DNA of 64,000 nt from Variovorax beijingensis (GTDB taxonomy: Bacteria > Pseudomonadota > Gammaproteobacteria > Burkholderiales > Burkholderiaceae_C), in the NCBI RefSeq assembly GCF_007828835.1, contig NZ_VIVL01000003.1, positions 434,001 to 498,000 of the forward strand, in the 5' to 3' direction. Of this stretch, positions 18,160 to 31,033 are shown in pieces. Position 1 is the stretch's first letter, and each line of letters opens with the position of its first letter. Position numbers and translations under genes: made by a program. The notes under the pieces were generated by a model. It had not been told where the DNA came from. It saw only the letters and a program-made list of their open reading frames with translations, and did no database searches.

Positions 18160-18702
18160 TCAGAACGGAATGTCGTCGTCCATGTCGTCGAAGCCCGACG
18201 ACGACTTGGCCGGAGCCTGGCGCGGTGCCGGCGCCGGAGCGCGCGGTGCCGCGGCCGGTGCACGGGGGGCGTAGCCGCCGCCACCACCACCGCCGCCTTG
18301 CGAGTAGCCGCCGCCCTGCGAATAGCCGCCGTCGTCCTCGGGACCGCCCGAGGGGCCGCCCTGGCCCTGGCGGCTGCCGAGCATCTGCATCTGGTCGGCG
18401 CGGATTTCGGTGGTGTATTTTTCGATGCCGTCCTTGTCGGTCCACTTGCGCGTGCGCAGGCTGCCTTCGACGTACACCTGCGAGCCCTTGCGCAGGTACT
18501 GGCCGGCAATTTCGGCCAGGCGGCCGTTGAAGACGATGCGGTGCCATTCAGTGGCTTCGCGCATTTCGCCGCTTTGCTTGTCTTTCCAGCGATCGGTGGT
18601 GGCCACGGTGACATTTGCGACCTGGTCGCCGCTCGGGAAGGTACGCATTTCGGGGTCGCGCCCCAGGTTGCCGACGACGATGACTTTGTTGACCGATGCC
18701 AT
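18160..18702 (-). CDS. ssb: Single-stranded DNA-binding protein
   Basis: 180 residues. The OB-fold domain (about 1-112) begins [20 protein letters not shown] and contains [21 protein letters not shown] and [17 protein letters not shown] low-complexity linker follows: a glycine-rich stretch with [11 protein letters not shown] repeats and then an Ala/Pro/Arg stretch. The conserved acidic tip DDMDDDIPF ends the protein, the peptide that recruits RecQ, PriA, Exo I and other partners. It is divergent from the ClC gene. Confidence 0.96.
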   Translation of the reverse strand: MASVNKVIVVGNLGRDPEMRTFPSGDQVANVTVATTDRWKDKQSGEMREATEWHRIVFNGRLAEIAGQYLRKGSQVYVEGSLRTRKWTDKDGIEKYTTEIRADQMQMLGSRQGQGGPSGGPEDDGGYSQGGGYSQGGGGGGGGYAPRAPAAAPRAPAPAPRQAPAKSSSGFDDMDDDIPF

Positions 18703-18810
18703 ATGCACTGCCCCTGATAAGTGGATGAAGGAGAAGGTTGAAAGGAACCCTCGATTGTGCCCCAAGGCGGCCGGCCGCAGCCCCGGCCGATGCCAGAATG
18801 CGTCTTCGGC

Positions 18811-20202
18811 ATGAACAGAGAACCAGACTTCTTCGAGCATCTGCGCACCGAGCTGCGGGGCGGCCGCGTCTGGCTCGACCGGGCGATCGTGCTCGGCTAT
18901 GCGATTGCGGCAGGGCTCTTCGTCGTGGGTTTCACGTACGCGAGCGACTGGGCCTTCGGCCGCTTCCATCGCCTCTATGCGGCCCATCCCTGGGCGGTGC
19001 TGCTGGCGACCCCGCTCGTCACGGCGGGCATCGTGTGGTTCACGCTGCGCTTCTTCCCCGGCGCGGGCGGCTCGGGCATTCCGCAGATCAAGGCGGCGCT
19101 GCATCCTGCGCTTCCCGAGGAGCGGCGCTTCGCCTTCGCGTCGCTGCGGCTGACGGTGGCGAAGATCGGGTTGGGCGCCGCGGGCTTCGCGGCCGGCCTG
19201 TCGATCGGCCGCGAAGGGCCCTCGGTGCAGGTCGCGGCCGGCGTGATGCAGCACGCGCGGCGCTGGCTCTCGCCCAACACCGCCATCGACGGGCGCGCGC
19301 TGCTGGTGGCCGGCGGGGCGGCCGGCATCGCGGCGGCCTTCAATGCGCCGCTGGCAGGCGTGGTTTTCGCCATCGAGGAACTCTCGGGCCGGCTGGAGGC
19401 ACGCTCGAGCGGACTCATCATCACGGCCATCGTGCTGGCGGGCCTGGTGGCGGTGTCGGCCTTCGGCAATACCAGCTATTTCGGCGTGATCCGCGTGCCC
19501 CGGCTCGGCTGGGATGCCCTCGGCCCGGGCCTGCTGGCCACCTTGCTGAGCGGCGCGGCCGGCGGGCTGTTCGCGCGGCTGCTGACCGCTTCGCTGACCG
19601 GCGCGCCCGGGCGCCTGAACCGCTGGCGCGCACGTTTTCCGGTGCGCTTCGCGGCCGCCGGCGGATTGGCCGTGGCGCTCATCGGGCTGGCGACGGGCGG
19701 CGTCACCTTCGGCGCGGGCTCGGAGGCGGTCAAGCAGATGCTGCAGGGCCATGACGAACTGACGCCGCTCTACACGGTGCTCAAGTTCGTCGCCACCTGG
19801 CTCACCGCCTGGTGCGGCGTGCCGGGCGGCATCTTCGCGCCGTCGCTGTCGATCGGTGCGGGCATCGGCGACGCGGTGGCCCGCCTCGCCAGCAGCGACC
19901 TGGGCCCGGCGCTCATCGCCATGGGCATGGCGGGCTTCCTGGCCGCAGTGACACAGGCGCCGCTCACCGCCTTCATCATCGTGATGGAAATGGTCGACGG
20001 CCATTCGATGGTGCTGAGCCTGATGGCCGCCGCGATGCTGGCCAGCCTGGTCTCCCGGATGATCAGCCGTCCGCTGTACGACACGCTGGCCGAGTACATG
20101 GTGGGCCGCGCGATCAGCAGCGGAGGCGGCACCGAAGCGGTGCACCCGGCGCCGGCAGAGACCCCGAAGTCCGAACCGCCGGTTCCCTCTCCCTCGCCAT
20201 GA
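18811..20202 (+). CDS. ClC-family chloride channel / H+-Cl- antiporter
   Basis: 463-residue membrane protein with the ClC filter motifs: GSGIP at residues 87-91, GREGP at 133-137 with the external gating glutamate E135, and [15 protein letters not shown] near 345. The length and about ten or more hydrophobic helices fit a single-domain bacterial ClC without CBS domains. Retention of the gating glutamate is compatible with antiport or channel activity; the internal proton glutamate could not be placed by eye. The ATG at 18811 is chosen over an upstream one because [16 protein letters not shown] is family-like. Likely role: acid resistance or ion homeostasis. Confidence 0.88.
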   Translation: MNREPDFFEHLRTELRGGRVWLDRAIVLGYAIAAGLFVVGFTYASDWAFGRFHRLYAAHPWAVLLATPLVTAGIVWFTLRFFPGAGGSGIPQIKAALHPALPEERRFAFASLRLTVAKIGLGAAGFAAGLSIGREGPSVQVAAGVMQHARRWLSPNTAIDGRALLVAGGAAGIAAAFNAPLAGVVFAIEELSGRLEARSSGLIITAIVLAGLVAVSAFGNTSYFGVIRVPRLGWDALGPGLLATLLSGAAGGLFARLLTASLTGAPGRLNRWRARFPVRFAAAGGLAVALIGLATGGVTFGAGSEAVKQMLQGHDELTPLYTVLKFVATWLTAWCGVPGGIFAPSLSIGAGIGDAVARLASSDLGPALIAMGMAGFLAAVTQAPLTAFIIVMEMVDGHSMVLSLMAAAMLASLVSRMISRPLYDTLAEYMVGRAISSGGGTEAVHPAPAETPKSEPPVPSPSP

Positions 20203-20220
20203 AATCGTCGGCGGTCTATC

Positions 20221-23337
<3,117 letters not shown>

Positions 23338-23387
23338 CGGCGCCTGCTCCCGGCACGGATGCGCGGGCCGCGCCACAATCGCGGCCC

Positions 23388-24278
23388 ATGCCTTCCTTCA
23401 CGCCGCGCCAGTTCGTCCTGCTCGTTCTCCTCACGCTTGCCTGGGGCCTCAACTGGCCCGTGATGAAGCTCGGCGTGGCGGACTATCCGCCGCTGGCCTT
23501 CCGCGCGATATCGATCTGGCTCGGCGTGCCTGTGCTGGGGCTCGCGCTGGTGTGGATGAAGGTGCCGTTCCGCGTGCCGCGCAGCGCCTGGCCCGAACTG
23601 GTGCGGCTGGGCGCCACCAACATGTTCATCTGGCACGCCTGCATCATCCTGGCGGTGAAGGCGCTGTCGGGCGGACGCGCCGCGATCCTGGGCTACACGA
23701 TGCCGGTGTTCTCCGCGGTGATCGGCGCGCTGCTGTTCTCGGCCGTGCTCACGCGGCGCTCATGGCTCGGCGTGGGCGCCTGCGCGATCGGCGTGGGGCT
23801 CCTGCTGTGGCACGAGCTCACCGACCTCGCGGGCCGGCCCGGCTACGTGGCGCTCGCACTGGTGGCGGCCGCGACCTGGGCGCTGGGCACGCAGCTGCTG
23901 CGCCACTCGCGCATCGGGCTGGCGACGCTCACGCTGTCGTTCTGGATGACGGCCATGACGGCCGTGGTGATGACGGTGCTGTCGCTGCTGTTCGAGCGCG
24001 GCCCATGGCGCTGGCCCGGCCCCGTGACCTGGGGCTCGATCGCCTACAACGCGGTGCTGATCTTCGGCTTCGCGCACGCGGCCTGGTTCTACCTGGCACG
24101 CGGCCTGCCGCCGGTGGCTTCGACCCTGAGCGTGATGTTCATCCCCGTGCTGGGCGTTTTCAGCGGCGCGGTGTGGCTTGGCGAAGTGGTGCACTGGCAG
24201 GACTGGGTCGCCGTCGCGCTGATGGTGGTGGCCATTGCCTCGGTGCTCTGGCCCTCGCGCAGCGCCGCCAAGGCCTGA
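23388..24278 (+). CDS. EamA-family (DMT superfamily) transporter
   Basis: 296-residue inner-membrane protein with two EamA repeats and about ten transmembrane helices. The opening FVLLVLLTLAWGLNWPVMKLGV and the second-repeat segment PPVASTLSVMFIPVLGVFSGAVWLGE are typical of RhaT/YdcZ/RarD-like metabolite exporters. Substrate cannot be inferred; many such proteins export amino acids or other metabolites. It begins 50 bases after uvrA and ends seven bases from the convergent GntR gene. Confidence 0.86.
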   Translation: MPSFTPRQFVLLVLLTLAWGLNWPVMKLGVADYPPLAFRAISIWLGVPVLGLALVWMKVPFRVPRSAWPELVRLGATNMFIWHACIILAVKALSGGRAAILGYTMPVFSAVIGALLFSAVLTRRSWLGVGACAIGVGLLLWHELTDLAGRPGYVALALVAAATWALGTQLLRHSRIGLATLTLSFWMTAMTAVVMTVLSLLFERGPWRWPGPVTWGSIAYNAVLIFGFAHAAWFYLARGLPPVASTLSVMFIPVLGVFSGAVWLGEVVHWQDWVAVALMVVAIASVLWPSRSAAKA

Positions 24279-24285
24279 GGAAAAA

Positions 24286-25023
24286 TCAGGTGGTCGTCTG
24301 CACGTGCAGGCGGCTGGTCTTGCAGCGGTGCAGCGCACGGTAGTGCTCCAGCGGCCGGCCGTTGGCGCCGTAGGCGATCGACTCGATGCGCAGCAGCGGC
24401 TCGGGCTGCGGCAGGTCGAGCAGCCTGCAGGTTTCGGCGTCGGGCAGCACCGCATCGATCCAGCGCTCGGCGCGCACCAGGCGCAGCCCGTACTGCCGGC
24501 GCAGCACGTCATAGAGCGAGCGGTCTTCCAGCCGCGCGCGGTGCAGGCCGGGCGCCAGGTCCGCCGGCACCGCGGTCTCGACCAAGAGGCGCAGCTCGCC
24601 ATCCACGCTGCGCAGGCGCTTGAGGGCCACCACCTGGGTGTCGTCGGCCAGGCCCAGCGATGCGGCTTCATGCTCGGTGGGTGCGCGCAGTTCCTGCGCG
24701 AGGATCTGCGTGCGCACCGAGCGGCCCTTGCGCTCCATCTCGTCGGAGAAGCCGAGCACGGTGGAAACAAAATCCTCGTCGCGCTCGCGCGCCGACACGA
24801 AGGCGCCGCGGCCCTTGATCTTGTAGATGAGGTTGTTGCGCACGAGGTCGGCCAAGGCCTCGCGCACCACGATGCGCGAGATGCCGAACTGCTCGCCGAG
24901 CTCCGCCTCCGAAGGCAGCTTGGCGCCGATGGGCAGCACGCCCTGCAGGATCTGCAAGCGGATGGCGTCGCGGAACTGCGCCCACAGCGGCGATTCGGAA
25001 TTGCGGTCGAGCACGGTCGACAT
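24286..25023 (-). CDS. GntR-family regulator, HutC subfamily
   Basis: 245-residue repressor-type regulator: winged-helix GntR domain about 10-75 (LQGVLPIGAKLPSEAELGEQFGISRIVVREALADL) followed by a UTRA ligand-binding domain (about 95-240; RLRSVDGELRLLVETAVPADL, ESIAYGANGRPLEHY). UTRA regulators sense small sugars, sugar phosphates or amino acids. It lies 20 bases downstream of the glpD-like gene on the same strand and therefore probably controls the adjoining catabolic locus, including its own operon. A GTG six codons upstream (in VNSPNDMSTVL) is a possible alternative start. Confidence 0.9.
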   Translation of the reverse strand: MSTVLDRNSESPLWAQFRDAIRLQILQGVLPIGAKLPSEAELGEQFGISRIVVREALADLVRNNLIYKIKGRGAFVSARERDEDFVSTVLGFSDEMERKGRSVRTQILAQELRAPTEHEAASLGLADDTQVVALKRLRSVDGELRLLVETAVPADLAPGLHRARLEDRSLYDVLRRQYGLRLVRAERWIDAVLPDAETCRLLDLPQPEPLLRIESIAYGANGRPLEHYRALHRCKTSRLHVQTTT

Positions 25024-25043
25024 GTCGTTGGGACTGTTCACTT

Positions 25044-26807
25044 TTAGGCTTGGCCGAGGACTGAGCTGGCCATCAATGATGCATCGAAAGAAGGCGCCTC
25101 GCCGGCGGCCACGGCATGCAGGCGCACGTTGTGCCGCTCGCGCAGCGCGGTGGCGCAGGCGCACAGCTCGTTGTGGGCGTGGATGGCGTCCCAGCCCAGC
25201 GCCTCGGCCGCCACGCCCGCGATCTGGGCGAGCGCGGCATCGGTGACGAGGCCGCGAATGGCCAGCAGCGTGCGTCGGATGACGAGGTCGTCGAGGTGCA
25301 CCACGCCGGTTTCGAGGCACAGGTAGGAAAGCTCGGCGGCCGAGTAGTCCGGCGCATGCAGCAGCGGCTGGTCGCCCGAGGCCGCCAGGCGCTGCGCGAG
25401 CGGCAGCGCCTTCGAGCCATAGCGGCCGAGCAGGGTCAGCGCGCGGGCGCGGCCGATGCCGCAGGCGGCCATCATCTTTTCGACGAAGCGATCGGCCGCC
25501 GGCCCATCGGCCGGCAGTTCCGCGCCGCCGCCAATGGGCAGCAGCTGGGTCGAGGCGGTGCGCGAGCGGCCCAGCAGCTGCAGCACTTCGTCGGTGGCCT
25601 CCTCGGCCAGCGAGCGGAAAGTGGTCCACTTGCCGCCGACCAGGCCGACGATGGCGATGTCGCGCGTCGCGTTCGGCGGATCCACCACCACCGAATGGTC
25701 GCGCGAGATCTGCCCCGGCTTGTCGGCCTCGGAGCGCGCGAGCGGCCGCACGCCGACATAGGTGTAGACCACGTCGCCGCGCCCGAAGGCCATGTTCGGG
25801 AAGACCTCGCGCAGCACGTCGATCAGGTAGTCGACCTCGGCCGGCTCGGTGACGATCTGGTCCGGGTCTTCGACCGGGATGTCGGTGGAGCCCACCAGCA
25901 CCCGGTCGAGGAAGGGATAGACGATGCACACGCGCCCGTCGACCGCCTCGAAGTAGGCCATGCGGCCGTCGAGCGCATCGCGCAGCGCGGGATGGTCGAG
26001 CACGAGGTGCGAGCCCTTGGTGCCCATCACGCGCGGGCCGGCACCGCCGAGCACGGCCGCGCTGCGGTCGAGCCAGGCGCCGGTGGCATTCACCACGCTG
26101 TCGGCGGTCACGCGCACGAGTGCGCCGGTGATCTCGTCGCGCAAGGTGAGGATGTTGCCCGCGCAGCCCATCACACGGCAGTAGTTGGCGGCCGCGGAGC
26201 GCGGCTGGTCGCGGCAGGCATCGGCTATGAGTTCGAGGATGAGCCATTCGGGATGGCTGATCCAGGCATCGAAGAAGGTCGCGGTCCAGCGGATGGCCGC
26301 GCGGAACAGGCCGCGGTCGGCCGGCGGCACGCGGCTGATGCGATGCCCCGGCATCACGCGCTGGCGGCGTCCCAAAAGGTCGTAGAGCCGCAGGCCCAGC
26401 GCCACGGCCAGCAGGCCGCGCGTGCGCTGCGGCGGCGTGCGGCCGAAGAACTTGAGCGCGCTGCTCATCAGCCCGCCGAAGAAGCTCGCGAGCGGCACCA
26501 CCGTCTTGAGCGGCTGCACCAGGTGCGGCGCATTGCGCAGCAGCAGGTTGCGCTCGCGCGTGGCTTCGGCCACCAGCGAGAAGCTGCCGTTTTCCAGGTA
26601 GCGCAGGCCGCCGTGGATCATGCGCGAGGGCGCGCTGCTGGCGCCGGCGCCGAAGTCGCCCTTGTCGACGATCAGGCAGTCGACGCGCTGCAGCGAAAGG
26701 TCGCGGAACACGCCCACGCCGTTGATGCCGGCGCCCACGATCACGGTGGAGAAATGGCGGCCTGCCAGCGAGGCCGGGCGCACGAAGGGAAGTTGCCAGG
26801 CGCTCAT
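25044..26807 (-). CDS. GlpD-like FAD-dependent polyol-phosphate dehydrogenase
   Basis: 587-residue flavoprotein of the GlpD/DAO family. FAD-binding GxGxxG is in VIVGAGINGVGVFRDLSLQ; further family motifs are SRMIHGGLRYLENGSFSLV, VVNATGAWLD, and GGKWTTFRSLAEEATD. Standard GlpD oxidises glycerol-3-phosphate to DHAP at the membrane, feeding electrons to quinone. Here it is translationally coupled (ATGA overlap) to an FGGY kinase and regulated with a sugar-type ABC importer, so it may instead act on the phosphate of another polyol, as EryB does on erythritol phosphate. That substrate change is inference. It is longer than EryB/GlpD core (about 500), with a C-terminal DAO_C-type domain. Confidence 0.85.
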   Translation of the reverse strand: MSAWQLPFVRPASLAGRHFSTVIVGAGINGVGVFRDLSLQRVDCLIVDKGDFGAGASSAPSRMIHGGLRYLENGSFSLVAEATRERNLLLRNAPHLVQPLKTVVPLASFFGGLMSSALKFFGRTPPQRTRGLLAVALGLRLYDLLGRRQRVMPGHRISRVPPADRGLFRAAIRWTATFFDAWISHPEWLILELIADACRDQPRSAAANYCRVMGCAGNILTLRDEITGALVRVTADSVVNATGAWLDRSAAVLGGAGPRVMGTKGSHLVLDHPALRDALDGRMAYFEAVDGRVCIVYPFLDRVLVGSTDIPVEDPDQIVTEPAEVDYLIDVLREVFPNMAFGRGDVVYTYVGVRPLARSEADKPGQISRDHSVVVDPPNATRDIAIVGLVGGKWTTFRSLAEEATDEVLQLLGRSRTASTQLLPIGGGAELPADGPAADRFVEKMMAACGIGRARALTLLGRYGSKALPLAQRLAASGDQPLLHAPDYSAAELSYLCLETGVVHLDDLVIRRTLLAIRGLVTDAALAQIAGVAAEALGWDAIHAHNELCACATALRERHNVRLHAVAAGEAPSFDASLMASSVLGQA

Positions 26808-28291
26808 TCGGCACCGCCCGCGAGGTGGGTGAATACAGGTGACATGCTGTCGATCAGTTCGTTGAAGCCGGCGTTGAAATCCGCATGGGCGCGGGCCTGC
26901 CGCGCATCGGGCTCGATCACTTCGCAGGGCGCGAGCAGTGCGCTGCCCTGCGACGCGTCGTCCAGCCCCTGCGACATGGCGGCGTAGATCGCAGCGCCGC
27001 GTGCGCCGGTCTCGTCGTCGGCGCAGCGTTCGACGGGCCGCCCCAGGAAGGCCGCCAGCAGCCGCACGAGGCGGGCATCGCCCGCGCCGCCGCCGAGCAC
27101 CGTCGTCTGGCCCACCGCGAGGCCGGCCGCGGCCAGGCGCGCCGTGTGCCGCGCATGCAGCGCCGCCACGGCATCGACCACGGCGCGCGCCATGTCGGCG
27201 CGCGTGTGGTGGCTCTTGATGCCCACGAAGCCGGCCGTCACGCCGCCGCCGCCATTGACGAAGGGCAGGAAGCGCAGGCCGTTGGCGCCCAGCGGCACCG
27301 CCATGGCCAGGTCGACCACCGCGCGCGCATCGGCCAGTGCGAGCGCGCCGGCCAGCCAGGCGATGTTGGCCATCGAAGACGGGCTGTTCTCCATGTAGAG
27401 CCGCGCATTGCCGCGGCCGAAGTTCACGATGGCGGCAACGGCGGGCTTGGGCGCCATCACCGGCCCGACGACCGCATTCACGCACCAGGTGCCGAGCACC
27501 GACACGGCGCGGCCGCGCCCTTCCGCGCGGATCGCGGTCATCGAGGCGAGCAGGTCGATCGCGCCCATGGCCACCGGAATGCCCGCGGGCAGGCCGCACA
27601 GCGCGGCCTCGGCGGGCAGGAGCTTTCCGATCATGGTGCCGCTCGGCACGATGGGGCCGAAGGCGCGCGCACCGAGCTCCGCGATGCCCGAGGCCTCGAA
27701 AGCCGCGCGCGACCAGCTGCCGGTGGCAAGCGACACCAGGCCGGCGGTGCTCGCATCGCTGGCGTCGGTGGCGATCTGGCCGGTCAGCAGAAAGCCGAGG
27801 TAGTCCTTGGCGAACAGCAGGCGGTGCAGTTCGCCGCGCTGCACCGCATCCGCGCCCAGCAGCTCGGCCGCGATCACCGTGGGCTGCCCGGGCCAGGGGC
27901 TGCAGCCCACGTCCTCGAACAACTGCGCGCCGCGGCTTGCGGCCAGGGCGCGCGCCCGGGCATCGGCGCGCTGGTCGGTGGAGGCGACGGCGCGTCCACC
28001 CACGAGCTGGTTGCCGGCATCGAGCGCATAGAGGCCGGCGCCGTGGCCGGTGCAGGCCATGGCACGGACCTCGGCCGCGCGCGGGCCGAGCTGGCGGGCC
28101 ACGTCCTGCAGCACGCGGGTCAGCGCAGCGCGGATCGCTGGCGCGCCCACCTCGCAGCCTCCGCCGGGCAGCCGGTCGTGCGGCAGGGACATGCGGGACA
28201 AGGCGACGGTGCGGCCGCTCGCGGCTTCGAGGGCCAGCGCCTTCAGGCTGCTCGAGCCCATGTCGACGCCGATCAGTATATTTGGCTTCAT
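26804..28291 (-). CDS. FGGY-family carbohydrate/polyol kinase
   Basis: 495-residue two-domain sugar kinase. The N-terminal phosphate loop is IGVDMGSSSLKALALE, and later motifs include AMACTGHGAGLYALD, ATDASDASTAGLVSLATGSW and the C-terminal TTVLGGGAGDARLVRLLAAFLG. Family members phosphorylate glycerol, xylulose, ribulose, erythritol or AI-2. The ATG at 28291 (MKPNILIGVDMG) is chosen over an upstream methionine. It is first in the kinase / GlpD-like / GntR operon, and the start codon abuts an operator-like TGTCATAACA, which suggests repression by the GntR protein. Confidence 0.87.
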   Translation of the reverse strand: MKPNILIGVDMGSSSLKALALEAASGRTVALSRMSLPHDRLPGGGCEVGAPAIRAALTRVLQDVARQLGPRAAEVRAMACTGHGAGLYALDAGNQLVGGRAVASTDQRADARARALAASRGAQLFEDVGCSPWPGQPTVIAAELLGADAVQRGELHRLLFAKDYLGFLLTGQIATDASDASTAGLVSLATGSWSRAAFEASGIAELGARAFGPIVPSGTMIGKLLPAEAALCGLPAGIPVAMGAIDLLASMTAIRAEGRGRAVSVLGTWCVNAVVGPVMAPKPAVAAIVNFGRGNARLYMENSPSSMANIAWLAGALALADARAVVDLAMAVPLGANGLRFLPFVNGGGGVTAGFVGIKSHHTRADMARAVVDAVAALHARHTARLAAAGLAVGQTTVLGGGAGDARLVRLLAAFLGRPVERCADDETGARGAAIYAAMSQGLDDASQGSALLAPCEVIEPDARQARAHADFNAGFNELIDSMSPVFTHLAGGAE

Positions 28292-28401
28292 GTCATAACA
28301 GCTTCGGCGAGTTGAAAGCCACTTGCCAGTAGCGTTTCCCCTAGTTATCGCGGCAAACAACCCGCGATTACATTCTACCTGTCATAACAACTGTCGTGAC
28401 A
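28291..28401. promoter_or_regulatory. Three TGTCRTRACA operator-like sites in the divergent promoter region
   Basis: TGTCATAACA occurs at 28291-28300, touching the kinase start codon, and again at 28380-28389; the related perfect palindrome TGTCGTGACA is at 28392-28401, 12 bases from the second. All fit TGTCRTRACA, a palindrome of the size bound by GntR-family dimers. They flank the region that must contain both the leftward kinase promoter and the rightward transporter promoter. Binding by the GntR/UTRA regulator at 24286 is inferred. Confidence 0.6.
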
Positions 28402-28469
28402 ATGAGGTCCGAAGATCTGCTCGCAAAAGCAGGTCGCAAGCTCTGCCAGTCAACGCGAGGAGACAAAGA

Positions 28470-29510
28470 ATGAGGCGAAATTTCCTGAAGTCCGCTGCGG
28501 CCGCCGGTATCGGCCTGGCCGGCGCCAGCGCATTTGCGCAGTCCACCCCCACGGCCGCCGCCACCGGATTGCGCGGCAACGCCAGCGACGTCTACGTGAT
28601 GAACGTGATGGTGTCGGGCGTCGAATACTGGTTTCCGGTCTACGAAATGATGAAGCAGCTCGGCCGCACGCTGGGCGTGCGCACGCGCTACACCGGCACG
28701 CCCGAGTACGACGTCAACAAGCAGCTGGCCTCGTTCGAGCAGGAGCTGGCGCGCAAGCCCGCGGGCATCCTGCTGCACCCGATGAACCCCGATCCGTTCA
28801 TCGAGCCGATCAACCGCGCGGTGGCCATGGGCATCCCGGTCGTGACCTTTGCGGCCGACTCGCCCAACTCCAAGCGCGCCTCCTTCGTCACTTCGGACAA
28901 CGACCGCGAGGGCACGCAGGCGGCCGACGCGATTGCCGCGGCGCTGGGCGGCAAGGGCGAATACGCGGTGCTCGAGAACCCCGGCCAGGACAACCACGAC
29001 CGCCGCATCGCGGCCTTCGTCAACCGCATGAAGACCAAGCACACGGGCATGAAGCTGGTCGGCCGCGCCGCCAGCAACCAGGACCCGAGCAAGGCCTACC
29101 AGGCGGTGCTGAGCCTCGCGCAGGCCAACCCGAACCTGGGTGCGCTGTTCATGCCCGAGGCCAACTCGGCCCTGGGCGCCGCGCAGGCCAAGATCGAGTC
29201 GAAGAAGAACATCCGCGTGATGTGCTGCGACGTGAACGCCAAGATCCTCGACATGATCAAGGCCGGCGACGTGTTCGGCGCCATCAACCCCAACCAGGGC
29301 ATGCAGGGCTACATGGGCATGATGATGCTGTTCCTGGCCAGGAACCCGCAGCTCATCGATCCGATGAACGACGCCAAGCGCAACGGCACCAATCCGATGT
29401 CGGTGCCGTTCCTGGACAACGGCCTGTCGGTGGTCAGCAAGGCCAACGCCGACGACTTCTACTGGGACAAGTACCTCGCGCGCCGCGGCACCAAGGGAAT
29501 CGGCGAGTGA
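28470..29510 (+). CDS. Sugar ABC transporter periplasmic binding protein (ribose type)
   Basis: 346-residue periplasmic protein of the RbsB/Peripla_BP_4 family. The N-terminus MRRNFLKSAAAAGIGLAGASAFA starts with RRNFLK, a twin-arginine-like signal; cleavage probably after AFA. The mature fold shows YDVNKQLASFEQELARKPAGILLHP, AMGIPVVTFAADSPNSKRASFVTSDN and NPNLGALFMPEANSALG, typical of sugar-binding proteins. GAGGAG lies eight bases before the ATG. It is the first gene of an importer operon opposite the kinase and captures the substrate. It does not look like LsrB. Confidence 0.9.
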   Translation: MRRNFLKSAAAAGIGLAGASAFAQSTPTAAATGLRGNASDVYVMNVMVSGVEYWFPVYEMMKQLGRTLGVRTRYTGTPEYDVNKQLASFEQELARKPAGILLHPMNPDPFIEPINRAVAMGIPVVTFAADSPNSKRASFVTSDNDREGTQAADAIAAALGGKGEYAVLENPGQDNHDRRIAAFVNRMKTKHTGMKLVGRAASNQDPSKAYQAVLSLAQANPNLGALFMPEANSALGAAQAKIESKKNIRVMCCDVNAKILDMIKAGDVFGAINPNQGMQGYMGMMMLFLARNPQLIDPMNDAKRNGTNPMSVPFLDNGLSVVSKANADDFYWDKYLARRGTKGIGE

Positions 29511-31033
29511 GCGCTGTGGGCTCTTCTTCATTGCTCGAATTGCGCGGCATCAGCAAGCGCTTCGGCGCTTCGCGCGCGCTCTCGGGCGTGGATTTCTCGC
29601 TCTCGGCGGGCGAGATCCACGCGCTGTGCGGCGAGAACGGCGCGGGCAAGTCGACGCTGATGAACATCATCGACGGCATCCACCGCCCCGACGAAGGCGA
29701 CATCCTGCTGAACGGCGAGAAGGTGGTCATCGACGGCCCGGCGCACGCCATGCGCCTGGGCATCGGCCTGGTGCACCAGGAGATCGCGCTGTGCGCCGAC
29801 GCCACCGTGGCCGAAAACATCTTCATGCCGGAGATCAACGCCGGCCGGCAGGCCTGGATGAACTACGCCAGCCTGAACGCGCGCGCCGCCCGGGTGCTGG
29901 CGCGGCTCGGGCAGGACATCGATCCCGCCGCGCCCGTGCGCGAGCTGAGCATTTCGAGCCAGCAGCTGGTGGAGATTGCCAAGGCGCTCACGCTCGACTG
30001 CAAGGTGCTGATCCTCGACGAGCCCACGGCCGCGCTGACCGACAACGAGTCGGCCGCGCTCTTTCGCGTGCTGCACGACCTGAAGGCGCAGGGCATCGGC
30101 ATCATCTACATCAGCCACCGCATGGCTGAAATATTCACGCACTGCGACCGCGTCACCGTGCTGCGCGACGGGCGCAACGTGCACAGCGGCCCGCTGGCCG
30201 GCCTGAGCGCGGACGAGCTGGTGCGCCGCATGGTCGGGCGCGAGCTCGGCAACTACTACCCGCCCAAGCAAGAGACCACGGAATCGTCCGAGCCCGTGCT
30301 CGAGGCGGTTGGCATCGCCGACGGCGAGCGCGTGCACGGCATCTCGTTTGCGCTCCAGCGCGGCGAGATCCTCGGCATTGCCGGACTCATGGGCGCCGGC
30401 CGCAGCGAACTGGCCGAGACGCTGTGCGGCCTGCGCGCCGCCACGCAAGGCACGGTGCGCCTGCGCGGCAAGACGCTTTCCATCCGCAAGTACAGCGATG
30501 CGCTGCGCGAAGGCATTGCCTACCTCAGCGAAGACCGCAAGGCGGCGGGTGTTTTTCTCGACCTGCCGATCGCACAGAACATCTCGTCGATGGCGCTGCG
30601 GCGCGTGAGCTCCGGCTGGGGCCTCTTGCAGCGCTCGGCCGAACACCGCCTGGCACGCGAGCTGGGCGCCAGGCTCAAGCTCAAGTCGGACGGCGTGGCC
30701 ATCGAAGTGTCCAGCCTATCGGGCGGCAACCAGCAGAAGGTGGCGATTGCCAAGCTGCTGGCCACCAACCCGTCGGTGCTGCTGATGGACGAGCCCACGC
30801 GCGGCGTGGACGTGGGCGCCAAGTCGGAGATCCACCACATCCTGCGCGAGCTCGCGGACCAGGGCGTGGGCGTGATCGTGATCTCTTCGGAGCTGCCCGA
30901 GATCATCGGCCTGTGCGACCGGGCCCTGGTGATCCGCGACGGCCGGCTGGCCGGCGAATTGAATTCCAACGAAATGACGGAGGAGGCCCTCTTGCGGCTC
31001 GCCTCCGGACTCTGCGAACAGGAGATGGCATGA
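29507..31033 (+). CDS. Sugar ABC transporter ATP-binding protein (RbsA/XylG-like, two ATPase domains)
   Basis: 508-residue fused double ATPase. The first module has CGENGAGKST, LSISSQQLVEIAKAL and LILDEPTAALT; the second has a divergent Walker A GLMGAGRSE, the signature LSGGNQQKVAIAKLL and LLMDEPTRGVDVG, as in RbsA, XylG and MglA. The start is a GTG at 29507 that overlaps the previous stop (GTGA). A long open frame further upstream is only read-through of the binding-protein region. It overlaps the permease gene by four bases. Confidence 0.93.
   Translation: MSAVGSSSLLELRGISKRFGASRALSGVDFSLSAGEIHALCGENGAGKSTLMNIIDGIHRPDEGDILLNGEKVVIDGPAHAMRLGIGLVHQEIALCADATVAENIFMPEINAGRQAWMNYASLNARAARVLARLGQDIDPAAPVRELSISSQQLVEIAKALTLDCKVLILDEPTAALTDNESAALFRVLHDLKAQGIGIIYISHRMAEIFTHCDRVTVLRDGRNVHSGPLAGLSADELVRRMVGRELGNYYPPKQETTESSEPVLEAVGIADGERVHGISFALQRGEILGIAGLMGAGRSELAETLCGLRAATQGTVRLRGKTLSIRKYSDALREGIAYLSEDRKAAGVFLDLPIAQNISSMALRRVSSGWGLLQRSAEHRLARELGARLKLKSDGVAIEVSSLSGGNQQKVAIAKLLATNPSVLLMDEPTRGVDVGAKSEIHHILRELADQGVGVIVISSELPEIIGLCDRALVIRDGRLAGELNSNEMTEEALLRLASGLCEQEMA

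Noticed and set aside
16061..18274. Plus-strand open frame of 737 codons
   Set aside because: Antisense shadow of the sensor kinase gene; low-complexity Gln/His/Arg-rich translation, no ribosome binding site.
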